DNA of 64,000 nt. Origin: Aphanomyces cochlioides (lineage: Eukaryota; Oomycota; Saprolegniomycetes; Saprolegniales; Verrucalvaceae). This document shows positions 22,878-33,554 of this stretch, one piece after another. Numbering within the stretch: position 1 is the stretch's first letter; each line of letters starts with the position of its first letter. The position numbers and the translations under genes are program-made. The notes below the pieces were generated by a model. The model had not been told where the DNA came from. It saw only the letters and a list, made by a program, of their open reading frames with translations, and made no database searches. The stretch covers positions 1,860,001 through 1,924,000 of the forward strand of contig JAHQRK010000014.1 in NCBI GenBank assembly GCA_019828595.1, read 5' to 3'.

Positions 22878-23000
22878 TTTAGGGTGTGTTCGGTGACGAA
22901 ACTCAGTTTTTTATATCAGGTTTTTGACCCCGGCAAAGAAATAATTTAGGGTGTGTTCGGTGACGAAACTCAGTTTTTTATATCAGGTTTTTGACAATAC
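22878..23000 (+). repeat. 67-bp-period direct duplication at a transposon end
   Basis: The segment starting tttagggtgtgttcggtgac at 22878 is repeated from 22945 and is the same for about 49 bases, through cagttttttatatcaggttt. The second copy is the apparent left terminus of the element at 22945-24780. The first copy may be a solo end. Confidence 0.75.
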
Positions 23001-23272
23001 TGGAGTTTTGGATCAAACGCCACATAAACCTGAGTTTCTGGGCGAACACAATTTGACATTCTCCGGAATTCACAGAGAAATACTTGCGTTTTGTATGCGT
23101 TTACAGAAAATCTGTCCTGAGTTTTCGTGAATATCAAAAGTAATTTCTATTATAAAAATATATATAACTTGATGTTTGTAATGTATTTGGCCAGGAATAC
23201 CCAGAAAGGTTTTTCTGTGGATGTGTAAGCCAATCAGACATCAAGAAAAGGGCAAAAATAACAAAGTTGGAG

Positions 23273-23722
23273 CAATTCCTTCATCACATGATACCCCTGT
23301 TTCATTATGGATGCATTCCTGTTATGAAGGAATGAGCCTAAGCCATCAACAACTCCAGCATTATTGGCACTGCAACTAACGCCAGGCCGTGGTGCTCGGT
23401 TTGATGCGAATGCTGGTGCTGGAATCTGTTGAGACCAAGGGAAACAGACGTAAGGTCATTGTTCCCATTGTCGACTAAACTGCCATTTCCATCACACCAT
23501 CTATTGCATATGTGGGTTTATTCAAGATACACAAAGACACTAGGCATAGCTTTTCTCTAGCTTTATGTTTAACACTTAATACAATTTCCAATTCACATCG
23601 AAGAGAATCAATATTGGCGGCAAAGGAAATGCCTATCAACCATCTCCAGCTGGCACCAGTCCTTCATAACAGGGATGCATCCATGATGAAACAGGAGTGT
23701 CATTCCTGTTATGAAGGAATTG
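23273..23722. mobile_element. foldback/MITE nested in the larger element
   Basis: Arms of about 60 bp (23273-23331 and 23660-23722) are inverted copies sharing caattccttcat, cctgtttcat, atggatgcat and cctgttatgaagga. Each arm also has its own partial internal palindrome (ccttcataacagg / cctgttatgaagg). The 330 bp between the arms has no recognised gene. Confidence 0.65.
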
Positions 23723-24291
23723 TTCAATGGACACCGATTAACGATAGCACATGCTCGTAGAAACCGCATTTCGGAGGAGTCTAGAGTAATGTGTACTTTA
23801 GGTATTATCCAAGGCAAGAAATGGTGCTGCCTTACTGGCAAAAACGATTTACTCGAGCCATGCGACCAGTCGAAAGACTAGACAACAATCAATCTTTCTC
23901 TATTCTCTAACAACTTCTTATAATCCAATCCAGTCTAACACAGTTGAAATCAATTAATCTTGTACTACATTCCCATTTTCCTTTCCCCTAGCGTGAGTAT
24001 CAGGTTTTCCAGCTTCAATTCATCCAAACCTCTTGGGTCTTGGACCTAACTTGAATACAACATGAAAAGCGGAGTGTGTTCAATGTTCAGAGTTTTAAGC
24101 CAATCAAACTTCAATCTCCGCGAAATAGAGCGTGATTCGTCTAAAATATCAAGGCAGAATCATTTTTCTGTCAATTCCGAAGACAAGTCATTCCACAATG
24201 AACACCTTCGAAACCTCCCTTTCACATCGAATACACTCTATAATATGATTAAATGTCGTCTACTTGATAGCATAACCGCGATTTTCTATTT

Positions 24292-24534
24292 TCAAGTCAT
24301 CACGTTGGGTGGCCAGAACATGGATTGCCCGACGTCATCGGCTAAATGGTCGAAACAGATCGATGAAGAGTCTTGCAAGTCAAGAAATTCGAGTAGTGCA
24401 AACGGTGGTCGAATGAACCGCTGCTCACGTTCCACTTCATCGTCCGATTCATCGTCGTCTTCATACATGGCAATGGCATAGCTAGCCATGCCAAGGACTA
24501 GCGCCACAGCGGTGTCTGTGTCATCCATGCCAAA
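24292..24534 (-). pseudogene. possible transposase N-terminal fragment
   Basis: The minus-strand reading MDDTDTAVALVLGMASYAIA followed by an acidic run (YEDDDESDDEVEREQRFI) and RPPFALLEFLDLQD resembles the amino-terminal part of oomycete DDE_4-type transposases. Only about 80 residues are present, and no catalytic block follows. Its position inside a TIR element supports a transposase origin, but the identification is weak. Confidence 0.35.
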
Positions 24535-25034
24535 TGTCTGCGAAAATTGATTGTGCGACACCACACCACATGATCTAGAACTGGCTCTTACAGCTCACTG
24601 CTCTCGAGGTAGAAATAATAACTCTGGTTTTAGTTGGGTCATTGATCTGGGGCATCTTCTCAATGGCCCAGACCAAATCAAATTCGTGTTCGCTCTACAC
24701 GCGAAAAACCAGGGTTTTCACCCATTTTCCTTATGTTTTGGTCCAAAAACCTGGGTTGATCTCGTCGCCGAACACAGCCTTATACTTTTATACTATTTCC
24801 GATTTCAATAGTTAATTTTTAATATAGCAGAACAATAATTTGAAAATATATTGTCAACTTCGACATAATATACACACACGACAAAAAACCGACAAATTTC
24901 AGACTTGTGATTGGACAACCGACACCAAATCTTTCGCTTATTGGTCGAAATTTCATTCCTCACACTTGATTGGACGAGGAGGTTGTCGCGGCAGACACAT
25001 ATCGTTAACATTTAACATGTACAGCGTTTGATTG

Positions 25035-25335
25035 GCTAAATCCCTAAAACTCACTGTGTAATTGGTCTGTCATGGATCTATCGTCGTGCAGATTGAGCTT
25101 CACGGTAAAGGAAACCTCAATGAATGAAATCAAGCAGCTTTATCCTACATTCCGCAGAAGACGCTTCATTGCCATATAGTCATATAGGGTTAATGACGCT
25201 CCTTAAACAATGTGACCAAAGGTGATGAGTCTCAAAGATACTTGGTTTATCTTACTGCATGATCAATGTCCTCTTAAATATTACGTGATTTTGGAGCGAC
25301 ACCTTGATGTATGTGTGATGCTCTCGATCAAAAAT
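25035..25335 (+). repeat. internal direct repeat, unit A
   Basis: Related to 25545-25860 with many substitutions but common order: tctgtcatgg, cagattgag, aatgaaatcaag, tgcatatag-like, gagtctcaaagat, tggagcgac/ag, cttgatg. The spacing between units is about 515 bp. Confidence 0.55.
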
Positions 25336-25544
25336 TGAGCGCACCAAGCCTGAATCCGAAGTTGGCTTCAAAATCGCCTGATTTTGCAGCGAGATCTAGA
25401 TACATGCTCTAGACACAGTATGAATAGTAAAACGCACTGTGGAATCCAGAATCATATGTATATTTCGATGAAAACTATCTTTGCAGTTTCTCTATTCTTA
25501 TGATTACTCTCTATGCCCAGCTGCATGTCCACGAGTGAAAATCG

Positions 25545-25860
25545 TAACGTTTCCAAAACACACTGTAATTTGAAGTAATTCATCTGTCATGGCTGGCCGT
25601 CATCCAGATTGAGTATAATGGTTAAAGAAACCGCAATAAACGAAATCAAGTAGCTGTATTCTACGTTCTGCACGAGACTCTCACTTGCATATAGCGCTTA
25701 TGGTGTTCTTGAATCTATGCGACCAACTGTAATGAGTCTCAAAGATGACTCTTGCGTTATCTACGGCATGATCGAGAGCGTGTATCAAAAGTCACTTCAA
25801 TTTCAGACGATATTGGAGCGAGATCTTGATGCACGCTACGTGCTCTCAATCAATGATCAA
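25545..25860 (+). repeat. internal direct repeat, unit B
   Basis: Second copy of the unit at 25035-25335. Shared strings include tctgtcatgg, aaacgaaatcaag (A: aatgaaatcaag), atgagtctcaaagat and ttggagcga. A short third partial copy may lie near 25370-25420 (gattttgcagcgagatct). Confidence 0.55.
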
Positions 25861-26297
25861 AAGTCTTAACTAGTTTGCATGCTGAATTAATCATATTGAG
25901 TTGAAAGCTATAGTACTGACACAAGACATTGTCTTCTGAAATCACATAGCATGTGTAGTAGAGTTAGAATGTGAGGCCTTAACTCGAGGGGTGTCGATTT
26001 CTATGTTGACGAAGTCAATGAAAATATCATACTCTCATGCTTTTCGACCAATCATAAAATTGTCGGATAAAATTGTCGTGTCGTCCATTTTATCTATACA
26101 TATCCTCAACGAATGGTTGCAAAGATAGATAGTTTGTATAGAATTTAAATATTGGGTCTGTTGTTCCGACAACAAAGATCAGATACATAAATCCAAGTAT
26201 GAGTATAACAACATGACAATACACATATATCATATGCCGAAAGACCTTACAAATACATTTTCCTCGTTCTTTGCAACCTTATCTTTACGCTTTATCG

Positions 26298-27262
26298 ATG
26301 GCTGAAACCAATACCGTGTTCAAAGACGCTGGTCCAACGCAACTTAATGGCAAAGAACTGGCCCTACACTATTTCGAGCCGCCATCGGACGGCGGATCCT
26401 TGTGGAAATGTAAAGCTAAAGACTGCAATGCTGTCCTATCGAAAGCTTCCGGCTACTGCAACATGTGCTCTCATATTCGTTCGAAGCACAGCGAATGGGT
26501 GCATTTGACACACAACAAGGAGAGGAATGAACAAATTCTGTTGCTTGGTTGGGCATAGCCCAAAGCTAAGACTATTTGCGGGTGGATCGACATTACTTGC
26601 AGTTGCCTGTTGCCATTTTCTTTTTGTGAGAACAAAGTTATCCGATCCTATGCGACACTCAAGGATATTGACAAGCGAACATTAGTCGAATACATGCACA
26701 AGTTGACTCTCGTAGTGGAAAAGACCATCTCTTGCTTACTCCCCTCGAAATTTGCATTGGTTTTTGATGGCTGGACCGCCCAATATACTCATTATGTCCC
26801 AATTTTCGCAACTTTCCCAAATGACAAACTTGGTGTGAAAAAATCTTTATCCGGAAAATTCGGGAAAAAATCGATATCCGGAAATTCCGGAAACAAATCA
26901 TTATCCGAATCATCCGGATATTACCGCTACTTGCTGGCTTTTTCACCGATGAATGACGATGGGTCGCAGTCGGCTCATGCACACAAGCTCTTCTTTGATT
27001 ATGTCCTCGATCTCTATGGAAAGGGTTGGAACAATGTTGTAACAATTATTGGTGACAACTGTTCGACAAATTTGGCCTTTGCTAGGCAAGTTGGTGTTCC
27101 CAACATTGGCTGTGCAAGCCATCGATTCAATTTGGCAGTGAAGTCATATTTGGAAAGGTTTGATCCTTAATTAGACTAGGTTAACAATATCATGAAGAAA
27201 CTAACTTACTCAATACCTGCTGCAAAACTCCGGCATTTGACTCACCTGGCTGCGAAGACCTT
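26298..27262 (+). pseudogene. hAT transposase relic
   Basis: The reading starts MAETNTVFKDAGPTQLNGKE and has a BED-type zinc finger (LWKCKAKDCNAVLSKASGYC ... HIRSKH). An in-frame TAG at 26556 interrupts GWA-PKAKTICGWIDI. It then continues in the same frame with LPFSFCENKVIRSYATLKDI, FALVFDGWTAQYTHYVPIFA, VVTIIGDNCSTNLAFARQVG and GCASHRFNLAV, all typical of hAT catalytic blocks. A run of about 30 residues rich in K, S and G (26823-26920) interrupts the domain and is built from a short tccgg-type repeat. After 27170 the frame breaks, and the element is cut off near 27262. Confidence 0.75.
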
Positions 27263-27413
27263 ATGCGGATATTAGACAGATTTCGGGACCGTGTCTCCAT
27301 TCTGTATTTGTTCTATCCTTCTAGAATTTATACGGTTGGAGCTGAACTGTGAAATATCATCGAATTGGATGCAAATATCCAGAAAGATAGATACAAATTG
27401 TGAATCGACAAAA

Positions 27414-27645
27414 ATGGAGGATGCGGATGGCGACTTGGGCTCTGGCAATACGCGCATGTGGTGGAGCGAGAACGACGACTTCTTGCTGCTCGTACATGTC
27501 AATACCGACCTACCATTCAAGACGGAGAAGAATGCTATGAAGGCTTGGGATGCGCTTGCATCTAAGCTCCAAACGGTTCCAAATTTCAGTCGCGAGGGTT
27601 TGGATGGCCGAAAAGCGTCGACTCGGTTTCATTCACACAGAGACG
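27414..27645 (+). pseudogene. Myb/trihelix-like transposon protein, C-terminally truncated
   Basis: From an ATG at 27414: MEDADGDLGSGNTRMWWSEN, then DDFLLLVHVNTDLPFKTEKN and AMKAWDALASKLQTVPNFS. This is the tryptophan-spaced SANT/trihelix pattern of oomycete transposon-associated proteins. The similarity stops at about 27645, exactly where the Crypton relic on the other strand begins. The downstream residues of the open frame are therefore read through unrelated sequence. Confidence 0.5.
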
Positions 27646-28935
27646 TGGGTGGGACCACCAGGATTATTCGAGAGCTCACTGACGACGCCTTTTCTAAATG
27701 AGTGGGTGCCAACTTCATCAGCAGTTATCCCTAGACTTAACATTTCATCTTGATGGCGCGAGCATGTCTTTGTCAGCCAAGCTGAAAACCGCTCCTTTGC
27801 ATTATCACCAAAGACGAGAGTCGAGGAGCTGCTCCTGCGGGCTCCACGAGTGAAAACAAGAAGTGCTAGACTATATGAAAGTGTGGAGTCGTTGTAGCAT
27901 AAATACCTCAAAATTGGACAAATATATGGGTCCTGAGGATTTGCAAAGACTCGACGAGGCGTGCAGTTCTTCCTCTCTTGGTCATTCTTCATCAATCCAT
28001 ATTGAATGACCAAAGCGTCACCTACATCAAGTGGAGCACTGCCTACATGTATTAGCCCACCCTCCCAAGAAATGTGATCAAATCGAATTGACCCGACGGT
28101 AGCGAGCGGGCAACAAGGTTTCAACAGAGCAGCAAGAATGAATGAGCATTTGGGTTGTCACTGTAGCTTTCCCCTCGTTGAATGGCCTTTCTGGCCAAGA
28201 AATAGTAACCTTAGATTGTTTAGATATCACACAAGACAAATTTTACCATCGATTGTCATTGGGTTCTTTCCCTCTCCTATTGGCATTTCTCCTTCTTCTT
28301 TCAATTCCGCGACTTTTCGCTTGTATCCACTCGAGAAATCTACTCAATGTCAGTATCATTCAAGTAACAAGACTACCAGAAAGGATTGTCGTGATTTCAT
28401 CGGACATTTTCACCTTTGCTTCTCTATACAGATGCACAATCGCGCTTCTGCATGCATTGATCGCTGAAGATGATTTAAACTGTGTTTTGGCCGCTCGACT
28501 CTTGCGCACAGAGGTTGATTCATAATATAGAAACTGCTTGCAAACACTGGGGTCAAGAGGCAATCGAATCTTGCTGTTTTTGACGCAATTGGAGTGATTT
28601 TCGTCGAGCCAGCATTGCAGTCTCCGAAGGATAGTGTTGTATTGGTAGCGAGTTCTGCTTGACAGACGCGTCTCCATCACGTCATCACCAACCTCACGTG
28701 TTTGCACCTCGTTCTCCTCGCAGCTCATTCGGCCTACCCTTGTCCTACCTTCGAGCAATTTACAAGTTAGATTCTGGTGTGCCGTCCTGCGAGGCCAAAG
28801 GGAAGTGGTCGAAACGCCAACAAATTGTACGGTTATTGTACTTTCACAAAAACCATATATCTCATCATATTTCCCAACGATGCATATTTCAAGTGAAAAT
28901 ATATCACGTCTAGAGGTCTCGTGAAATTTCATATT
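27640..28935 (-). pseudogene. Crypton tyrosine recombinase 3, truncated
   Basis: Minus-strand fragments in family order. At 28740-28530 is the core-binding domain (SSRTRYQYNTILRRLQCWLD). At 28300-28130 is YKRKVAELKEEGEMPIGEGK. At 28100-27640 is the catalytic part, with VGSIRFDHISWEGG and the H-x-x-R box GTHSFRKGVVSELS. It has several frame changes and lacks the region that should hold the nucleophilic tyrosine, because it ends at the junction with the Myb-like fragment at about 27645. It is inactive. Confidence 0.65.
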
Positions 28936-28974
28936 TCACACATTCTATCTGTATCCGGCGAATATATTTCACAA

Positions 28975-29240
28975 AAAACATCTATTTCTATTTCTAATCG
29001 AAGTTACGGATAACGTTTAGCAACTCATTGGATTTATCCGTAATTTTTGTGGTTGGAGTTGCTATTGGTGTCCAGAATAGCAACTCAAAACATGAATTTG
29101 TTCGGATAATCAAATAAATTGCTAAAAATTATCCGTAAAACCGAAGTTTTGACAATAGAAATAGAAATAGAAACGAGATGCTCTTAGAGCATCTCCAGCA
29201 GTAGTTTCTATTTCTATTTTTATGCTATTTTTGGGAGTCC
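28975..29240. mobile_element. two Harbinger-like element ends meeting at one TTA
   Basis: At 29175-29196 one element ends ...gagatgctc, a single TTA follows (29184-29186), and the next begins gagcatctccagcagtag. The two are inverted forms of the same terminus, and both are followed inward by (tttcta)n. The left element carries an imperfect inverted repeat (tctatttctatttctaatcg against its right end). The outer ends of both are missing. TTA is the target duplication expected for PIF/Harbinger elements. Confidence 0.5.
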
Positions 29241-29670
29241 TCCATTGCAGCGTAATCCATGAAGAAACTCAAGCGACCACCACCACCACTGGCAAATCGT
29301 CATGGACAAACAAGCGCCAAGATGGAAGCTCTAGCATTTTGTTGCCATGTTGTCAATGGCTTTCAACGCGCTCTAGCCAACTGGTTGTGACGTTTTTGCG
29401 TTGTCGCTCGAGACACCGAGCTGGTCCAAGTGTGTCCAAGAGTCATGGCGAAATGGATCGAGGACACTTTGTCTTTGATAACGCTGTGAAAGTGAGCTTG
29501 ATGTCCACGATGCGCTGGGTTCAGCGTCGATCTGGATTGTTTGAAAGTGCTCAGCTGGGTCGACCGCCCATGTCACAATCCGCCGACGCCGTGTAGCCAA
29601 TGAAGCGAGGCACGCGCTGGCCACGTGCTGAAGGACCAGAAGCCAGCCGGTGTCCATTTCCAAAGACTCG

Positions 29671-30602
29671 ATGTTCCAGACGAAAGAGTACGGCGCGACC
29701 AAGTCGGACGCCCAGACGGCGCATTTACTCCAAGATGTTGACGCGTCGCGTCGAATCCATATTGCCAAGATGCAAGGGGCGGCTCCAGAAGCCCATTTGG
29801 ATAATGGTGGACACATCAAGAGTGCGGTCTTTGGCGGTCTCGACGGTATCATCACAACGTTCGCGACTGTGACGTCTGTGGCGGGCTCCGGCCTTCCCCA
29901 CGCTGTGATCCTCATCTTGGGTTTGGCCCATCTTGTCGCCGATGGGTTGTCCATGGGCATGGGCGATGTCCTGAGTACTCAAGCCAAGATTGACTTGATC
30001 CAGCATGAACGTTCTCGTGAAGTTTGGGAGTTGGAAAACTTTCCAGAAGGTACTTCAGTCCACCACCCATGTGTCTTATGCTGATGGACTCTCTAGGCGA
30101 ATTGCAAGAAATGATCCAGCTGTACGAATCCAAAGGCGTCTCGACGGACGACGCGACGCTCGTTGTGAACACTTTGTCCAGGTACAAGGAGGCCTTTGTG
30201 GACATCATGATGGTCGAAGAGCTTGGTTTGATGCCCGTCGATGAAGACGAAAACCCACTCATCGGTGGTTTCGTCACGTTTGGTTCCTTCATGTTGTTTG
30301 GTTCTGTGCCGTTGCTGTCGTATTTGATCAATTTGATTCCCGGTTTGCATTTGTCAAGCGACCAAGCGTTGTGGGGCTCTTGCCTCTTGACAGCCCTCAC
30401 TCTCTTCCTCATCGGCGCTGTCAAGGTGTGGCGTCCTTGTCATTTCATTGGGCTCATTTCAAAGTAGGGCCAATATGTCGGTCAGAAATGGTATATTGCT
30501 GGCATTTACATGGCCTTGAATGGAACGATTGCGGCAGGCACGGGGTGGATCATCGGCTATTTGTTGCAATTAACAGGCGTCCAGAATGTTACGTTGGGCT
30601 AA
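29671..30602 (+). CDS. vacuolar iron transporter (VIT1/CCC1 family), copy 2
   Basis: Spliced product of 280 aa from three exons (introns 30050-30096 and 30426-30467, closing in frame). It is a close paralogue of the gene at 21644-22636, with identical blocks such as GGLDGIITTFATVTSVAGSG and LILGLAHLVADGLSMGMGD and the same ending LLQLTGVQNV. The first ATG of the frame is at 29671; a GTG lies seven codons upstream but is not needed. It lacks the middle intron of copy 1: at the equivalent place the codons run straight through PLIGGFVTFGS. Expected role: loading iron or manganese into the vacuole. Confidence 0.85.
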
Positions 30603-30644
30603 TAAAGACCACGACGACCACCGTGGCTTGCAGTGTCTTCTAAG

Positions 30645-32224
30645 TTATACGCGCAAGTAGAAAAGCAAGTAGGCGTTCTCTTCCAAAGCGGCTTGCTTGG
30701 TCACATGGATCACATTGTCATCGTCGTACAAAGTCCACTACAAAGTTGTTATGTGCGTGCTTTCCTTCACGTTCAATTACTTGATCTTTGGCATCGCAGC
30801 AAACTGCTGTATAATGCCCCCCGACGGCATATTGTCCATGATGCGAGATGACTTTAGCAGGCGGTGAGCTTTGACAACCAACAATAGGGGCTCGACATAC
30901 CTGAAAACAATTTATACTTGGCTTTGGTCTTTTCAAGCGCTGGCGAAAACAAGGACGGCGGCAATTCCAGCTCCAGCGGGTACTAACAACGTCTTGAATG
31001 AGAAGGAGGGGATGAAGACGACGTACGCTGACAAATGTGTTGATCTTGAGTGGGCCTTGGACTGGATCATACGTGAATCGCTTGACGTGCAAGCTCAGCA
31101 CGACTGGGAGGGTTTCAAACGTCGTGCGCTTGATCATGTGCTGCTCGAGCACTTCGTCCGCCATCGTGTCATGGATCATTTGCATCAGAGTCGTCGTGGC
31201 ATGGGACTTGGACATGTTTAAGTGGAGGCAGTGAAAGGGTTCGATGGTAGACTTGCCAAGCTTTCGTCCAGCCTACGTTAGAAGATTTTTGGTCGAAATT
31301 GAGGCGACAGAGCAGCGATGGACCTGGATTTCAGACCGCAGTGTGCCTTTGAAGAGGTACGTGACGGGCGATTCATTCTCGACGATGTTGTGGTGAACGA
31401 CTGATGCTTTGCCATTCTTTTTGATTTCAGCCCAGCCGTCGTCAGCGGCTGCAGCAGCAAGCTGGGAATGCCCACGAGAGAGCGGAAATGTGCATGGGCT
31501 TCGCTCATATTCAGTGTGGAGATGGTCGAGGAGAAATTCGAGAAATTCGAGCGCGTCTTCTTGTTGTCCATGTGCCGTTTGAAATAGACGGATGAAATGC
31601 GGTGAGAGTGTAATCGCTGTTTTCTTGTTGGATTGTTTCATTTGCTGGGCCAGAGTTGGTTCTTCCAGCTCTCGCAATAGCAGGAGCAGTTGCTTCCAAC
31701 CAGCGAGCGGTGGTGCAGGCGGAGATGTTGGTGGCAAATCAACTGTGGACGACAGCGTGCAAAGAAGACTGCAGGAAAAGCTTGAGGATACGAAGCATGG
31801 GAATAACTCACTTGCGAAATGGCGCACATGCCAGCAGTGCTTGAAACGTGACGTTCTGAAAGCATGTATTGCCTTGGTTGATAAAACCCCTACGACGGCA
31901 TGAATGAAGCTGGAAATCACAGTGTCGGATATACCTTCGTTGTAAATCTCGTGCGCACTCGTGAAGATCGAGTTGTAATAGAGCTTGTTCGAACGCTGCT
32001 TCTAGCGGTTGAGTCGCTGTTGCGGCCTTTGGAGGTGCAGTCTGTTGTGGGGGCGTCTGTGGTTTGCTGAGATTGCTCCACGAGAACGGTTTCTTGGGCT
32101 CTGGAGCTTGGACTTTCGGCTTTCCAAGCACTGGACCATCTTAGACAAAGCGATTCGCATGAGATGTACCTGCTTTCGTCTCTTCTACTGTGAAATCGCC
32201 AAAGAGAATCACGTTCGGCTCCAT
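30645..32224 (-). CDS. USP10-like ubiquitin-specific protease
   Basis: A cysteine protease removing ubiquitin from proteins. Seven exons give 439 aa. The introns, in plus coordinates, are 32140-32169, 31769-31811, 31273-31323, 30983-31026, 30852-30900 and 30738-30780, and all close in frame. After a Pro/Gln-rich N-terminus, the Cys box is RGFINQGNTCFQNVTFQALL (catalytic Cys). The middle has AHGQQEDALEFLEFLLDHLH. The His box is SHHGQYAVGGHYTAVCC, with the acidic partner in WTLYDDDNVIHV, and the end is ENAYLLFYLRV. Spacing and the HHGQYAVGGHYT motif resemble USP10/Ubp3. The start at 32224 (MEPNVILFGDF) was chosen because the next exon joins it in phase 1. Its 3' end lies 43 bp from that of the VIT1 copy, tail to tail. 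Confidence 0.85.
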
Positions 32225-33554
32225 TCCGGAAGTTTCCCGCTTTGGCGCTATCGACTGCAAACTTTTTTTTGTCTTGGGCCAATATTTTTTTAAAATAATG
32301 AGTGATGGTCATGAAAACTCTGAAAAATCACTTTGTCCTCCATAAACTCAAAGTTGACTTCGTCATTTCATCAAGTTCAAGCGACCATCTCCATCGTCCC
32401 TTGGTTGCTATCGAGGGCCTAATCAATGGACTGAAGCTCGAATGCCACTCAATTCCCTTGCGAATGAAGCCCCCCACACCGTTCCCCCGTTGTCCCCCCG
32501 GGAGAGCCCCAGCGGTACCCTTCATGGGGGATTGCGTCGTGAACGAAATAAAGTTATGCTAGCTTTACAAGCAAGTCTTTTGGCCGCCGAGGCGTATCTA
32601 AAGCTTGGTATGAGCTCAAATGAACTCGGTCTTTGCGGGTGGCAAAGTCGATCAAGCTAAGATACGATCTTGGTGAAAGTGGACAACGATGAACTGCTGC
32701 GCCAGCTTGCTCAGCTCACGGGTAGTTGCGCAGAGTCATTTCGAGCACATGGACAAGCTAATTCGACAAGTGGGCGTCCAGTTACCGTTCAGCCATGGAT
32801 AATTAAAAATCGACATGGGCTCAGCAACAAGTAAGGAATAGTGCTTGTGTCCATGAAATCATCGTCGAGATGTCGAATGCCAGGCAGACAATGATAAGCA
32901 TTCCTCTTGCATAGTGGACAAAGCTGATGTTGTCGTTTTGACCAGGCACGACGGCAGCAGGTCACAAGGATGCCATACGTTCAATCATAGCGAGAGGCGA
33001 AAGTAGAGGTGCTTTAACCGCTCCACGTCGCTTTCCCAGCTTTCTCGAGCTTGTCAGGCACTATACCGCTCTGTCGTTATCTAGCACGTGGTGGACAGAT
33101 GGGTTTGCTTTGATTCTGGAGACGTGAAATTCTGACGAAGGTGCAGTCAGACAATTCCAGCACTCTGCTGCGTTGCTTCATCTCTTGCCTGGTTCATTGT
33201 AAAGCTGTAAACCACCAGCAGCATTGGGGTGATGGAGCTAACACCAGCGTTTGAGAAAGCATTGGCAGCCAGTAATGCAAAATTTCATGGTCTCTCTCTA
33301 CCATTTCGGCAATCGACCAAGTTGAACAATCTGTTTTGGTCTACAGCTGTACCGGTAGGCATGTGACGCTCGCTCTATCAGTGCAGCGGCTTGCAGCACC
33401 GTTCCTTCCTCCGTAAACTTGTATGCCTCGAAAGACAGAGGCGATCTCCACTAGAAAAGAGTCTCGATAGCGACAGCGCCACGCTTGAAAGAAGATTCTC
33501 AGTGGCGTGTCACCATGGGTTCATGTGATGACTCTACAAAATTCACCACGTTAG
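32225..33554. other. no gene supported
   Basis: Short open stretches exist on both strands but none resembles a known family. Around 32470-32535 the sequence is rich in runs of C (ccccccgggagagcccc), as at some transposon ends. Minus-strand fragments between 33050 and 33500 look weakly coding, with many interruptions. Confidence 0.35.

Larger units (their letters stand above)
22945..24780. mobile_element. non-autonomous TIR element with nested foldback
   Basis: The left end agggtgtgttcggtgacga and the right end, read inverted, aggctgtgttcggcgacga differ at two of nineteen positions. This indicates a DNA transposon about 1.8 kb long. Inside are a second inverted-repeat element (23273-23722) and a short minus-strand transposase-like fragment (24292-24564). 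The three bases on each flank do not clearly match, so the target duplication and superfamily remain open. Confidence 0.5.
24885..26105 (+). mobile_element. non-autonomous element sharing both ends with Crypton 1
   Basis: Its left part (24885-25045) follows the same order of motifs as 365-520: accgacaaa, gattgga, ggttgtcgcggcag, taacatttaaca, tttgattgg. Its right part (26040-26105) parallels 2095-2150: ccaatca, tgtcgga, ccattttatctataca. No recombinase remains. The interior is two diverged direct copies of a ~300-bp segment. This is what a Crypton deletion derivative mobilised in trans would look like. The resemblance was judged by eye at around 65-75%. Confidence 0.5.
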
